Below, piece by piece: positions 21,462-30,876 of a stretch of 64,000 bases of DNA. A program made the position numbers and the translations under genes. The notes under the pieces were generated by a model, which saw only the letters and a list, made by a program, of their open reading frames with translations, ran no database searches and was not told where the DNA came from. The stretch lies in contig NZ_DS999411.1 of NCBI RefSeq assembly GCF_000158175.1, positions 2,737,426 to 2,801,425 of the forward strand, given 5' to 3'. Each line of letters begins with the position of its first letter. The stretch's first letter is position 1. Origin of the DNA: Luminiphilus syltensis NOR5-1B. Its GTDB lineage: Bacteria > Pseudomonadota > Gammaproteobacteria > Pseudomonadales > Halieaceae.

Positions 21462-21535
21462 TTTGACCTTGGTAGGGTCCCGTGCAGGAGCGGTCTGTCT
21501 TATAAAAACGGCCTCAGCTCCGAATGTGTGAAAAA

Positions 21536-21562
21536 TTGACAGACGGCGCCGTCAGCTATAAT
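21536..21562 (+). promoter_or_regulatory. Sigma-70 promoter of gltA with two consensus hexamers
   Basis: TTGACA (21536-21541) and TATAAT (21557-21562) both match consensus exactly but have a short 15-bp spacer. The predicted start near 21569 leaves about 30 nt before the chosen gltA ATG at 21600. The short spacer suggests the promoter may need help, or control, despite its perfect boxes. Confidence 0.7.
21542..21553. promoter_or_regulatory. Perfect 12-bp palindrome in the gltA promoter spacer (candidate operator)
   Basis: GACGGCGCCGTC is its own reverse complement and fills most of the space between the -35 and -10 boxes of the gltA promoter. A protein bound here would block RNA polymerase. 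The regulator is unknown. Confidence 0.5.
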
Positions 21563-21599
21563 TTGACGCTCCCCGATCTGGATGCCTCAGGACTTTCCC

Positions 21600-22895
21600 A
21601 TGACAGAAAAACACGCAACACTCAGCATTGATAACGGCGAGGGTTCGGTCGATAACATCGAACTACCCATCCACGAGGGAACTCTGGGACCAGATGTGGT
21701 GAATGTCAGCGGTCTGACGGCGGAAGGCTACTTCACCTTCGATCCCGGATTCACCTCGACAGCGGCCTGTGAATCACAAATTACGTTCATAGATGGCGCC
21801 AACGGTGTGCTTTTGCACCGGGGCTATCCCATTGAACAGCTCGCCGAGCACTCAGACTACCTCGAAACCTGCTATTTGCTCCTCTACGGTGAACTCCCCA
21901 CCGCAGAGCAAAAAACCGAGTTTGTACGTACCGTTCATCAGCACACCATGGTTCACGAACAAATCCGAACGTTCTTCAACGGATTCCGTCGCGACGCGCA
22001 TCCCATGGCCATCATGTGCGGTGTGGTCGGTGCACTGTCGGCATTTTATCACGACTCAACAGACATCTCTGACCAAAATCACCGCACCGTTGCCGCTTAC
22101 CGGCTGATCGCGAAGATGCCCACAATTGCGGCCATGAGCTATAAATTTTCGATTGGCCAGCCCTTTATGTACCCGGACAACAGCCTCGACTACTCGGCTA
22201 ACTTCCTGCACATGATGTTCGGCAACCCCTGCGAGCCCTCCAACATATCCCCTGTAATCGCTCGAGCGATGGACAAGATCTTCCTGTTGCACGCCGATCA
22301 TGAGCAAAATGCCTCCACCTCCACGGTACGTCTGGCGGGCTCCTCCCAGGCGAATCCCTTCGCGTGTATTGCCGCGGGTATCGCCGCCCTCTGGGGTCCC
22401 TCCCACGGCGGGGCCAACGAAGCCGTAGTGAAAATGCTCGAAGAAATCGGCGATGTTTCAAACATCGATGAATACATCGCGCGTGCAAAAGACAAGGACG
22501 ACCCCTTCAGACTGATGGGCTTCGGTCACCGGGTCTACAAAAACTTCGACCCACGGGCAAAGGTAATGAAACAAGCCGCGGACGAAGTACTTGCCGAGCT
22601 TGGTATCAATGACCCGATGCTCGATATCGCCAAGCGACTCGAGGAGATTGCCCTCGAAGACGCCTACTTCGTTGACAAAAAGCTCTACCCCAACGTCGAC
22701 TTTTATTCCGGCATTATTCTCAAGGCACTGGGTATTCCAACGACGATGTTCACTGTGATCTTCGCCGTCGGCCGAACGGTCGGCTGGATTGCCCACTGGA
22801 ATGAGATGATCTCGGGAAGCTATCGCATCGGTAGACCCCGTCAGCTGTATACGGGATATTCAGAAAGAGACTTCGTCACCATAGACAAGCGCTAG
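21600..22895 (+). CDS. gltA: Citrate synthase (type II, hexameric-type)
   Basis: The 431-residue enzyme has the family segments [54 protein letters not shown] and [15 protein letters not shown], which hold the catalytic histidines and aspartate. It condenses acetyl-CoA and oxaloacetate, entering the TCA cycle encoded next door. The ATG at 21600-21602 is preferred over 21582 because AGGA lies upstream and because the predicted mRNA start near 21569 would leave only about 13 nt before the earlier codon. Divergent from sdhCDAB. Confidence 0.96.
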   Translation: MTEKHATLSIDNGEGSVDNIELPIHEGTLGPDVVNVSGLTAEGYFTFDPGFTSTAACESQITFIDGANGVLLHRGYPIEQLAEHSDYLETCYLLLYGELPTAEQKTEFVRTVHQHTMVHEQIRTFFNGFRRDAHPMAIMCGVVGALSAFYHDSTDISDQNHRTVAAYRLIAKMPTIAAMSYKFSIGQPFMYPDNSLDYSANFLHMMFGNPCEPSNISPVIARAMDKIFLLHADHEQNASTSTVRLAGSSQANPFACIAAGIAALWGPSHGGANEAVVKMLEEIGDVSNIDEYIARAKDKDDPFRLMGFGHRVYKNFDPRAKVMKQAADEVLAELGINDPMLDIAKRLEEIALEDAYFVDKKLYPNVDFYSGIILKALGIPTTMFTVIFAVGRTVGWIAHWNEMISGSYRIGRPRQLYTGYSERDFVTIDKR

Positions 22896-23032
22896 TACTG
22901 TCAAGAGGGGTTGGCCGGGTGGACTCGAGGTCACCCGCAGTCAGCTCCTTTGTTCCTCCGGGTAGCTTCCCGTCGTGCGCTGCAATGCGACATGAAACAT
23001 CCGAGCACAACGGTTATGGCCCGTGCGCCGCT
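22896..23032. other. Intergenic gap between convergent gltA and hisC
   Basis: No gene is seen. A 6-bp inverted repeat CGGGTG/CACCCG (22916-22921 and 22932-22937) is present but has no T-tract, so termination for the convergent gltA and hisC transcripts is not obvious. Confidence 0.4.
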
Positions 23033-24097
23033 TTAACCCGCCTCAAGACTCCGATCAATGGCGTCGAGCAGAACCTTGTGTTGCCGCGTAGAGCCTACCG
23101 TGACGCGCAGCCAGTCTTGAATGGACTCACTGTCCCAGCGTCTTACGATGAGACCCTCACCACGCAGACGATTGAACAGCGCCTTACCACCACCGTTTTT
23201 GTGGCGTACAAAGAGAAAGTTAGCGGTTGATGCCGTGACCTCAAAACCGCGTTCAACCAGCGCACCGGCTAGGGCCTCTCTATTTTCGACCACCACTGCA
23301 CTCGCTTCGGTTAGCCAATCAACATCCCTTATTGCTGCGGCCGCCGCGGCCTGAGCAATGGCATCAACGGGGTAGGAGTTAAACGAATCCTTGATCCGCA
23401 CCAGTCCATCAATCAACGTCGAATCACCCAGCGCATAGCCCACGCGCAGGCCCGCAAGGCTATGGCTCTTGGAGAGCGTCCGGGTAATCAGGAGATTATC
23501 GTAGCGGGCGATCAACGGTGCCGCGGTTTCACTACCGAAACCAAAATACGCTTCATCGACGACCACCAGCCGGTCGGTATTGTTTTCAAGCAGCCACTCA
23601 ATCTCCGCCATCGATACCGAAAGCCCAGTCGGTGCATTAGGATTGGCAAATAGCAGCGGCCCCGAGCTTTTCGAAAAACCCTCTAAATCAAGACTGAAAT
23701 CATCTCTCAGTGGAATCGGGTTTATCTGCAAACCATTGAGCCGCGCCCAAACCGGATAGAATCCATAGCTGATAGCAGGCACAGTAAGCGGGTCACTGCC
23801 GGCGAGGAAGCCCTGAAAAATCAGGCCCAGCACCTCATCTGATCCATTGCCGACAAACACCTCGCCCACCGATAAGGATTCGACGCTGGCGATCGCCCCC
23901 CGAAGATTTAGCGATTCCGGGTCCGGATAGCGCCGGAGGTCATCCGCCTGCACCGCTGCAATGGCCTCCATCACCGACTTCGACGGCGGCAGTGGATGCT
24001 CATTCGTGTTGAGCTTGACCAGGTTGCTGACCTTGGGTTGCTCGCCAGGGACGTAAGGCACGAGAGAGCGAATGGTATCGTTCCAAAATTTACTCAT
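23033..24097 (-). CDS. hisC: Histidinol-phosphate aminotransferase
   Basis: The 354-residue fold-type I PLP enzyme has the HisC features KLNTNEHP, GNGSDEVLGLIFQGF, NPNAPTG and the PLP lysine Lys210 in TLSKSHSLAGLRVGY. It converts imidazole-acetol phosphate to histidinol phosphate using glutamate. It is alone here, not in a his operon, as often seen for extra or dispersed hisC copies. Some HisC enzymes also act on aromatic keto acids, which cannot be excluded. Confidence 0.88.
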   Translation of the reverse strand: MSKFWNDTIRSLVPYVPGEQPKVSNLVKLNTNEHPLPPSKSVMEAIAAVQADDLRRYPDPESLNLRGAIASVESLSVGEVFVGNGSDEVLGLIFQGFLAGSDPLTVPAISYGFYPVWARLNGLQINPIPLRDDFSLDLEGFSKSSGPLLFANPNAPTGLSVSMAEIEWLLENNTDRLVVVDEAYFGFGSETAAPLIARYDNLLITRTLSKSHSLAGLRVGYALGDSTLIDGLVRIKDSFNSYPVDAIAQAAAAAAIRDVDWLTEASAVVVENREALAGALVERGFEVTASTANFLFVRHKNGGGKALFNRLRGEGLIVRRWDSESIQDWLRVTVGSTRQHKVLLDAIDRSLEAG

Positions 24098-24121
24098 CGA
24101 TTAACTATCCAAATCGCGTCA

Positions 24122-24862
24122 TCAGTGGGCATGGGCTCCGGAGGCGCGCACCGAATCCAGTAGTTGTGAGAGTTCGTCAACCGATTTATGCCTGACATCG
24201 ATTCCCTCTGTGAGATAAATCACCTGCTCAGCAATATTACTGGCGTGATCACCTATACGCTCAAGAGATCGCAGCGCCCACGTATAATCGAGGGCCGCAT
24301 CAATACAATGGGGATTGTGGCGCATTTGATCTTTCATATCCCCCAGGGCGACTTGATAATCGGCGTCAATCGTCTTGTCGCTCAACACCACTTTGATCGC
24401 CTCTCGAGTATCGAGTCGCGCAAAGGCATCGAGTGCGCTGCGCAACATTCCCGTAACATGCTCGGTAATTTGAGCGAAATAACGAGAAGTCGCTGAAGTA
24501 TCCGATTCCTGGGCACGCTTAATCGCCATTTTTGCCACTTTTGACGCCTCGTCTCCGATACGTTCAAGATCGGTTGTCACCCGTGCGATGGAGATAATCA
24601 ACCGCAAATCACTCGCCGCGGGCTGGCGACGGGCGATAATATTTCCACACTGACGATCAATCGAAATTTCCATGGCATTCACAGACCGATCGACATCGAT
24701 AGCCTGCTCGGCGAGCGCACTGTCGCGCAACAGCAAGCCGTCCGCCGCCATACCTATCTGACGCTCAACCATGCCGCCCATTTCGAGAAGGTCATTCTTT
24801 ATCGCTTCGAGTTCATCGTTGAACTGGCGGGAGATGTGCTGGGTGTAACCCCGGTATTCCAT
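24122..24862 (-). CDS. phoU: Phosphate signalling protein PhoU
   Basis: The 246-residue all-helical protein shows two PhoU repeats, with the metal-binding-like segments DLERIGDEASKVAK (about 98-111) and LERIGDHASNIAEQ (about 204-217). PhoU links PstSCAB transport to PhoR inhibition when phosphate is plentiful. It is the last gene of the phoB-phoR-pstSCAB run, 20 bp after pstB. Confidence 0.95.
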   Translation of the reverse strand: MEYRGYTQHISRQFNDELEAIKNDLLEMGGMVERQIGMAADGLLLRDSALAEQAIDVDRSVNAMEISIDRQCGNIIARRQPAASDLRLIISIARVTTDLERIGDEASKVAKMAIKRAQESDTSATSRYFAQITEHVTGMLRSALDAFARLDTREAIKVVLSDKTIDADYQVALGDMKDQMRHNPHCIDAALDYTWALRSLERIGDHASNIAEQVIYLTEGIDVRHKSVDELSQLLDSVRASGAHAH

Positions 24863-24882
24863 GTGTTATCCCGATACTTGCT

Positions 24883-25698
24883 CTAGCCGTATCGCCCCGT
24901 GATGTAATCCTCCGTCTCACGACGACTAGGATTGGTAAAAATAGTGTCGGTTCTGTCGAACTCGACTAACCGTCCCAAATGCATGAACGCGGTCATGTCA
25001 GAGACCCGCGCCGCCTGCTGCATATTGTGGGTAACAATAATTATGGTATACGAATGTTTCAGTTCGTAGATCAACTCCTCAATCCGCAATGTTGAAATGG
25101 GATCAAGCGACGACGCCGGTTCGTCCAGCAAGAGAATCTCAGGCTCGATGGCAATGGTTCTAGCGATAACCAGTCGCTGCTGTTGCCCCAGCGACAGTGT
25201 CAACGCACTTTCGTAGAGACGATCGGCAACCTCGTCCCACAGCGCCGCCGAACGCAACGAATGCTCCACGATGGCATCCAACTGACGCTTACGACGGATC
25301 CCCCCAATACGGGGTCCGTACGCGACATTTTCATAGATAGATTTTGGAAAGGGGTTGGGGCGCTGGAAAACCATACCAATGCGACGGCGTAGCAGTGTGA
25401 CATCGGTATCACGCGCGAGAATATTCTGCCCTTCCAGTAAAATTGAACCGGTGTACTCAGCGCCTTCTATTAAGTCGTTCATCCGATTAAAACAACGCAA
25501 GAGCGTCGACTTACCGCAACCACTGGGCCCGATTACCGATGTAATCTTTCCGGCAGGGATAGCCAGTGATATCTCGCGAAGCGCATTTTCGTTATCCGGA
25601 TAGGCTAAGGAGAGACCGCGCACCTCGAGATCAGGTGGGCTCCTGTCACCGCCAGCTTTGAGTCCTGAAAGCCGAATCAGCGCATCCCGTTTATCCAT
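24883..25698 (-). CDS. pstB: Phosphate ABC transporter ATP-binding protein
   Basis: The 271-residue ATPase has Walker [10 protein letters not shown] at 57-65, the PstB-type insertion [18 protein letters not shown], the signature LSLGQQQRL (LSGGQ variant) and Walker [15 protein letters not shown]. It powers phosphate import through PstCA. The N-terminus is about 20 residues longer than E. coli PstB. It lies 13 bp after pstA and before phoU. Confidence 0.95.
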   Translation of the reverse strand: MDKRDALIRLSGLKAGGDRSPPDLEVRGLSLAYPDNENALREISLAIPAGKITSVIGPSGCGKSTLLRCFNRMNDLIEGAEYTGSILLEGQNILARDTDVTLLRRRIGMVFQRPNPFPKSIYENVAYGPRIGGIRRKRQLDAIVEHSLRSAALWDEVADRLYESALTLSLGQQQRLVIARTIAIEPEILLLDEPASSLDPISTLRIEELIYELKHSYTIIIVTHNMQQAARVSDMTAFMHLGRLVEFDRTDTIFTNPSRRETEDYITGRYG

Positions 25699-25711
25699 GC
25701 TCGGTTCTCAC

Positions 25712-26725
25712 CTACACGAAGCGCGCCAGCATGCGGCGGCGAAGTAAAATGGCAACAATATTAAGCGCGCTGACCACCAAGACCAGCAACAACGCGGTGG
25801 CACAGATCAACCCCAAACGACCCTCGCTGGGCTGGGCGTACATGGTCACGTCGTACACGTAATAACCGAGGTGCATGAATTTACGCTCGAGATGAATAAA
25901 CGGTGCCTGCAAGCTAACCGGTAACGCAGGTGCATATTTAACCACTCCCACCAGCATAAGCGGAGCCACCTCACCCGCCGCTCTGGCCATGGCCAGAATG
26001 ATACCGGTGAGAATACTGGGCATGGCGGCCGGTAGCAGGATACGGGTTAAAGTTTCCGCACGGGTGGCGCCCAGCGCCAAACTACCCTCTCTCAGATCCA
26101 ACGGAATTCGGCCAAGGCCCTCCTCCGAGGCAACGATGACAACCGGTAGCGTCAGTAGTGCCAGGGTCAGCGCCGCCCAAAGCAGCCCCGGTGTGCCAAA
26201 GGTTGGCTGGGGTAATTGATCGGCGTAGAGCCACTGGTCGACGCTTCCACCCATCGTGTAGATAAAAAATCCGAGACCGAAGACGCCATATATTACAGCG
26301 GGCACGCCTGCAAGATTATGGATGGCAACGCGCAGCGCCTGGGTATACCAGGTATCCCGCGCGTACTCACTCAGGTAGATCGCAGTCGCCACACCTAATG
26401 GCGCGACGATGATCGACATAATAACCACCAGAAGCGCCGTACCGACAATGGCTGGATACACTCCAGCGACCCCTTCAAAGTCCCCCCTGGAGGCGAATAA
26501 AAAATCAGAGAACTGCCGGCCCGCATCCTGCCATTCGGCCGCGGATAGCCAGGAACCCGAAGGCATAAACCAAAGTAACGCGGTGAGTGTGATACCCCCC
26601 AAAAGCCCGACCACTAGCAGCAACGCAAGACTCACCATTGCCGCACACCACCAGACCTTTAGTGCCCCACTGGCGCGTGATAAACGTAACGACGCGGGAA
26701 GCTGTAGTACCGCACTTTCAGCCAT
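25712..26725 (-). CDS. pstA: Phosphate ABC transporter permease PstA
   Basis: The 337-residue protein has about six membrane helices and the permease EAA loop DLREGSLALGATRAETLTRI, with motifs ALTLALLTLPVVIVASEEGL and RAAGEVAPLMLVG typical of PstA. It forms the inner-membrane channel with PstC. The start overlaps the pstC stop by one base. Length is somewhat above E. coli PstA (296), mostly from the N-terminus. Confidence 0.93.
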   Translation of the reverse strand: MAESAVLQLPASLRLSRASGALKVWWCAAMVSLALLLVVGLLGGITLTALLWFMPSGSWLSAAEWQDAGRQFSDFLFASRGDFEGVAGVYPAIVGTALLVVIMSIIVAPLGVATAIYLSEYARDTWYTQALRVAIHNLAGVPAVIYGVFGLGFFIYTMGGSVDQWLYADQLPQPTFGTPGLLWAALTLALLTLPVVIVASEEGLGRIPLDLREGSLALGATRAETLTRILLPAAMPSILTGIILAMARAAGEVAPLMLVGVVKYAPALPVSLQAPFIHLERKFMHLGYYVYDVTMYAQPSEGRLGLICATALLLVLVVSALNIVAILLRRRMLARFV

Positions 26726-28608
26726 TATGACGCCAGCACTCGAAACCGTTTACGCATGCGTAACCGCAGAACTTCCGCCAGCGAGTTAAACAGGAACGTA
26801 ATAAAGAACAGCAGTAATGCCGCAAAGAACAAAATTTGATAGTGAACACTCGAAAAAGCAGTCTCGGGCAGCTCTATGGCCAAGGTTGCGCTAATGGTTC
26901 GCATCCCGGTGAGCGGACTCCAGTCGAGAATCGGGGTGTTTCCCGAAATCATAAGGACAATCATGGTTTCGCCCAGTGCCCTTCCAGCACCTATCGCGAC
27001 GGCAGAAATCACGCCCGGCCAGGCCAGGGGGAGTATCACATCCCGAAAACTGCGCCAGCGCGAGGCTCCCAATGCGAGGCTGCCCTCGGCCGCATGCCGC
27101 GGAACCGAGTAAACGGCGTCTTCAGCCAGCGAGAAAATGCCGGGTATTACGGCAATGCCCATCGCAATACCCACCAGGAGGCCATTTAAATGCACCAGAT
27201 CGACGTGGAATTGCTCGTGAAGCCAAACGGTCAGGGAGCCCGACATCCATTGCTGTTCAACATAACCGCCGAGGAGCACCCCCGCGGCTATGAGCAGAAG
27301 AATAACCGGTATTAACAGCAACGGCAGAAGACCGTGGTAGCGACTGCCATGCAAAGACGCCGGTGCGAAACGCCAGAGGGCCGAAGCCACGGGTATACCC
27401 AAAACAGCGGTGATCGTCGCAAAAAACAACTCGGGCAATACCAACAGAAAAATAGGCGCCAACCATACTGCCGCGACTGCGGCGAGCACTACCGTAGGTA
27501 TAGCCTCAAGCAACTCGATAATGGGCTTGATCCGATTTCGCGCGCGATTGCTCATAAAAAACCCAACAAAAAAGGCAGCTCCGACTGCGCATGGAAGCGC
27601 AACAAGCATGGCTATTAGGGCAGCCTTCATCGAGCCAAACAGTAGCGGAGTCAGACCGAATTTCTGCTCCTGCCCCTTTCCCACCGACGAGGTCTGCCAG
27701 ACCTGTGACGGTTCCGGATAGCCGAGATATTGAACCGGGGTGAATAGCGAAGCGAGGGTGATCGCATCAGTATTACCCTCGACCTTCCAAACTCGGCGTT
27801 GCTGGTTACGAGCAGCCTCCGCATAGAAATGGTGTTGATCAATCCAGCCAATTCCCTCCATGGGTTCAGCCAGGGCTTTTTGCGCTATTCGTTGCTGCGC
27901 GGTCGCATTCCAAAGCTCGATCGATTGTGGACCCGCCAGGATCAGCACTCGCTGGCTTTCTGGCGCAGCGGCCAGACCCAGGATTCGCTCAGAAACTTGC
28001 CATGTACGAGCGAGCACAAGCTCGGGATACAAGCTGCCGGCCGTCTTCAACAAATGGTACTGGCGCACCGACCGCGCCGCGGCGAACAACAGGGTCTCAT
28101 TGGCACCGCCTATGGCATGATAATCAAAGGGTTTAATCCTCTCGATGTTTCCCCACTCTACTGCGTCCATCCGTAGCGATGCCATTCGATAGCGACCGTC
28201 ATTCGCAACGGCCACAAGCCATCGTTGAGTGCTGTCGATAAACAGCACCGATAGGGGGATTTCCGGTGCGTTAAAACGAAGTGAGACCCATTGCTCCGCA
28301 GCATCCATTGACGGGCTTATTGCGCCGCTGATGGCCCCGTCGGAGTCCTCACGAAGCCAGACACGGCCCATTATGGACTCTCGCCACGCGGGTAACAGGT
28401 CCGAATGAGGCACCCAATCGGGTGTTCGCTCGGAAGCTATTATGTTGTTCTGCGCGTCCGCTAAAGGCGTTACCTTGACCGACTGGGTCAAGGGCCAGGC
28501 CACAAACACCATTTGTACAAACATCCCCACTACGGCGCATAACACGAGAACGCTGGTGGCCCGTACTACAAAAGACACGCCAATATCGAAGACACTACGC
28601 ATCGTCAT
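26725..28608 (-). CDS. pstC: Phosphate ABC transporter permease PstC with a large inserted domain
   Basis: The 627-residue protein is about twice the length of E. coli PstC. An N-terminal helix (about 16-42) is followed by roughly 250 residues of soluble sequence with beta-propeller-like patches (LVAVANDGRYRMASL, LILAGPQSIELWNATAQQR), then the permease core with AEGSLALGASRWRSFRDVILP and GRALGETMIVLMISGN. Long PstC proteins like this are known in Shewanella and Pseudomonas relatives. Start set at ATG 28606-28608, since GGAG lies 7 nt upstream; a TTG at 28623 would add five residues. It overlaps pstS by 14 bp. Confidence 0.9.
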   Translation of the reverse strand: MTMRSVFDIGVSFVVRATSVLVLCAVVGMFVQMVFVAWPLTQSVKVTPLADAQNNIIASERTPDWVPHSDLLPAWRESIMGRVWLREDSDGAISGAISPSMDAAEQWVSLRFNAPEIPLSVLFIDSTQRWLVAVANDGRYRMASLRMDAVEWGNIERIKPFDYHAIGGANETLLFAAARSVRQYHLLKTAGSLYPELVLARTWQVSERILGLAAAPESQRVLILAGPQSIELWNATAQQRIAQKALAEPMEGIGWIDQHHFYAEAARNQQRRVWKVEGNTDAITLASLFTPVQYLGYPEPSQVWQTSSVGKGQEQKFGLTPLLFGSMKAALIAMLVALPCAVGAAFFVGFFMSNRARNRIKPIIELLEAIPTVVLAAVAAVWLAPIFLLVLPELFFATITAVLGIPVASALWRFAPASLHGSRYHGLLPLLLIPVILLLIAAGVLLGGYVEQQWMSGSLTVWLHEQFHVDLVHLNGLLVGIAMGIAVIPGIFSLAEDAVYSVPRHAAEGSLALGASRWRSFRDVILPLAWPGVISAVAIGAGRALGETMIVLMISGNTPILDWSPLTGMRTISATLAIELPETAFSSVHYQILFFAALLLFFITFLFNSLAEVLRLRMRKRFRVLAS

Positions 28609-29569
28609 TACAAATCTCCGCAAGCGTCAATGCCCCGTCAACCTTTGACCGCAGGGAATCAACGGGCTCGAAGCCTCCATCGCGCAGTAACTCTCGACCG
28701 CGGGTCGATGCTATGAACTGAAGGAAAGCGCATTCAAGCCTGGGAGGCGGCTGTTGGGGATCGAATGCGAGATAAAACCATAGCGTGCGCGAGAGCGGAT
28801 AGACACTACCGTCGGCGTCATAGTTCTGAACGCGAGATGTATCACGCCCACTGACTATCGGAAGCACCTTCACCTGATCCGTTATAAATCCCATGCTGGT
28901 ATAACCAATCGCCGTGGGGATCTGGCTTACTGCCGATACCACTGCGGCGGAGCCGGGCAACGCATTTACCCCGGCCGCGAAATCTCCGCGGCACAGCGCT
29001 CGTTCGCGAAAGAATCCATAGGTCCCACTAATGGAAGTGCGGCCGTAACGCTCGACAGGCAGCGCTCCCAGTGCCGGAGCCACACCCAGATCGGCCCAGT
29101 GTGTGGCGGCTTTACCCGAACACGCATGATTCGCCGAATAAATGCTGTCGAGATCATCGAGCGTGATGCTCTCAAGTGGGTTATCCGGATGCACAATGAT
29201 CGCAATCGTATCAACGGCAATGGGCACCGCTGTCGGCAGCCAACCGCGTTGCTGGAAAAAGCTGTCGAGCTCCGATCGTGTCATTTGCCGGCTCATTGAT
29301 CCGAGATTGGCGCTTCCGGCAGTCAAAGCCGGCGGAGCACTGGCTGAACCCATAGCCTGGATTTCGATTGTGACACCGGGCTCTACGTCGACGAATGCGT
29401 CCGCCCAATCACTGACCAAAGCTGCCAGCGTATCAGAACCGGTAATGATTAGATTTCCGCGCACTTCGGGAGTCGCCACGGTAGTGGCGGCAACGGCGGA
29501 GCTGAATGCACACAGCACCAGCACCCTCAACAGCCTAACTCGCGTCAGAAGGGTAACGGCTGACTTCAT
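28595..29569 (-). CDS. pstS: Phosphate-binding periplasmic protein PstS-like
   Basis: The 324-residue protein has a signal peptide (about 1-28, ending AVA) and a PBP fold with the phosphate-site segments TGSDTLAALVSDW, GSASAPPALTAGSANLG and YGRTSISGTYGFF. It captures phosphate and feeds the PstCA permease. It belongs to the SphX/PstS-like branch rather than the short E. coli type. It overlaps phoR by 4 bp (ATGA) and pstC by 14 bp. Confidence 0.9.
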   Translation of the reverse strand: MKSAVTLLTRVRLLRVLVLCAFSSAVAATTVATPEVRGNLIITGSDTLAALVSDWADAFVDVEPGVTIEIQAMGSASAPPALTAGSANLGSMSRQMTRSELDSFFQQRGWLPTAVPIAVDTIAIIVHPDNPLESITLDDLDSIYSANHACSGKAATHWADLGVAPALGALPVERYGRTSISGTYGFFRERALCRGDFAAGVNALPGSAAVVSAVSQIPTAIGYTSMGFITDQVKVLPIVSGRDTSRVQNYDADGSVYPLSRTLWFYLAFDPQQPPPRLECAFLQFIASTRGRELLRDGGFEPVDSLRSKVDGALTLAEICNDDA

Positions 29570-30876
29570 TGCAAGGTCTCGGTGCTGTCTCCCCGAACCA
29601 ATTCAGGCTGAAAAACCAGTGCGAAAACGCTGCCAACGCCAACCTCGCTCTGAATTCGCAGCTCGGCGTTATGCGCGTTCGCGACATGTTTTACAATGGC
29701 CAGTCCCAGACCTGTACCTCCGGTAGCCTGGCTGCGGCTTTTGTCCACTCGGTAAAAGCGCTCGGTTAGCCGGGGTAAATGTCCCGCTTCAATGCCGGGA
29801 CCATTATCCTGAACTTCGATCACGTAACCCTGCTCCTCGATGAAACCACGGATTATCACCGGCGATTCAGCGGGGCTGTATTTCAACGCGTTGATGATCA
29901 GATTGGAGACTGCGCTGTGCAGTTGCTTCACGTCCCCCATGACCGCGTAACCCGTGCGAATCTCGAGCTCAATTTCTCGGTCCTGGAACCCGGGGCGCAG
30001 CTCAGCCACGAGTGTTTCAAGTAGCTTGTCCACCGCGACCCACTCGGTCTTGCGCTCGTGTTCCATCGACTCGATCCGCGAGAGCCATAGCAAATCGGTC
30101 AATAAGTTTTCCATGCGAGCGGTCTGGGCATCGACCTGAGCTAGCGACCGTTGTAAATGATCAGGACCCATGGTTGGATTATCGATGGCCATCTGGATAT
30201 GGCCCTTGATTACCGTTAGCGGTGTGCGCAACTCGTGGGAAACGTTGGCCACGAAGTCCTGGCGCATTTCCTCAAGCCGGATACGATCGGTTACGTCGCG
30301 GACCAGGATGAGGCGATCACCATCGCCGAATCGCGACACCTCGAACTCAAGACAAACTCCCCCCTCCTGGGGTGGAAGGACCTGCAGGGGATACTGGTAG
30401 TCTTCAGAATCCAGATAGGCATGAAATTCGGGCATACGCAACAAATTGAGGATGGGTTGGCCGCGATCCTCAGGAAACTGCACCCCCAGCAGTGATCGAG
30501 CGGACTCATTACACCAGGCGATGGCGCTCCGTTTATCGATAATCAATGCGGCGTCGCGCATGGATGCGAGCGAATCCTGCAGGTAATCGAGCGCAGAAGC
30601 GAGACGATTCTGGGCTTCTCGATTGCGCCGCTGCAGCAGATAAATATTGTCGAGGATGACCCCCCATATACCGAAGCTTTCCGGTGGCGTGGTCTCCGGA
30701 GAATCGAGCCAGCGATTGATCTTGCGTACCTGCCAGACCCAAACCAGCAGCGCACCGGAGACCGTTGCCGCGAATCCGCCTAAGGGACTGCCAGCCAGCC
30801 AGCCGAGGCCGGTTCCCGCAATAATGGCAAGGAGCAGAAGCCGGAGCTCATAAAACCAGGTTAAACCGGGCCTCAA
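29566..30876 (-). CDS. phoR: Phosphate regulon sensor histidine kinase PhoR
   Basis: The 436-residue kinase has two N-terminal membrane helices (about 10-48), a PAS-like region (about 100-195, LIIDKRSAIAWCNESARSLLG), the dimerisation H-box with His214 in VSHELRTPLTVIKG, and a complete ATP-binding domain with VQDNGPGIEAG and GGTGLGLAIVKHV. It phosphorylates PhoB when phosphate is scarce. The start is TTG, overlapping the phoB stop as TTGA. A PstSCAB-PhoU complex encoded just downstream would regulate it. Confidence 0.95.
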   Translation of the reverse strand: MRPGLTWFYELRLLLLAIIAGTGLGWLAGSPLGGFAATVSGALLVWVWQVRKINRWLDSPETTPPESFGIWGVILDNIYLLQRRNREAQNRLASALDYLQDSLASMRDAALIIDKRSAIAWCNESARSLLGVQFPEDRGQPILNLLRMPEFHAYLDSEDYQYPLQVLPPQEGGVCLEFEVSRFGDGDRLILVRDVTDRIRLEEMRQDFVANVSHELRTPLTVIKGHIQMAIDNPTMGPDHLQRSLAQVDAQTARMENLLTDLLWLSRIESMEHERKTEWVAVDKLLETLVAELRPGFQDREIELEIRTGYAVMGDVKQLHSAVSNLIINALKYSPAESPVIIRGFIEEQGYVIEVQDNGPGIEAGHLPRLTERFYRVDKSRSQATGGTGLGLAIVKHVANAHNAELRIQSEVGVGSVFALVFQPELVRGDSTETLQ

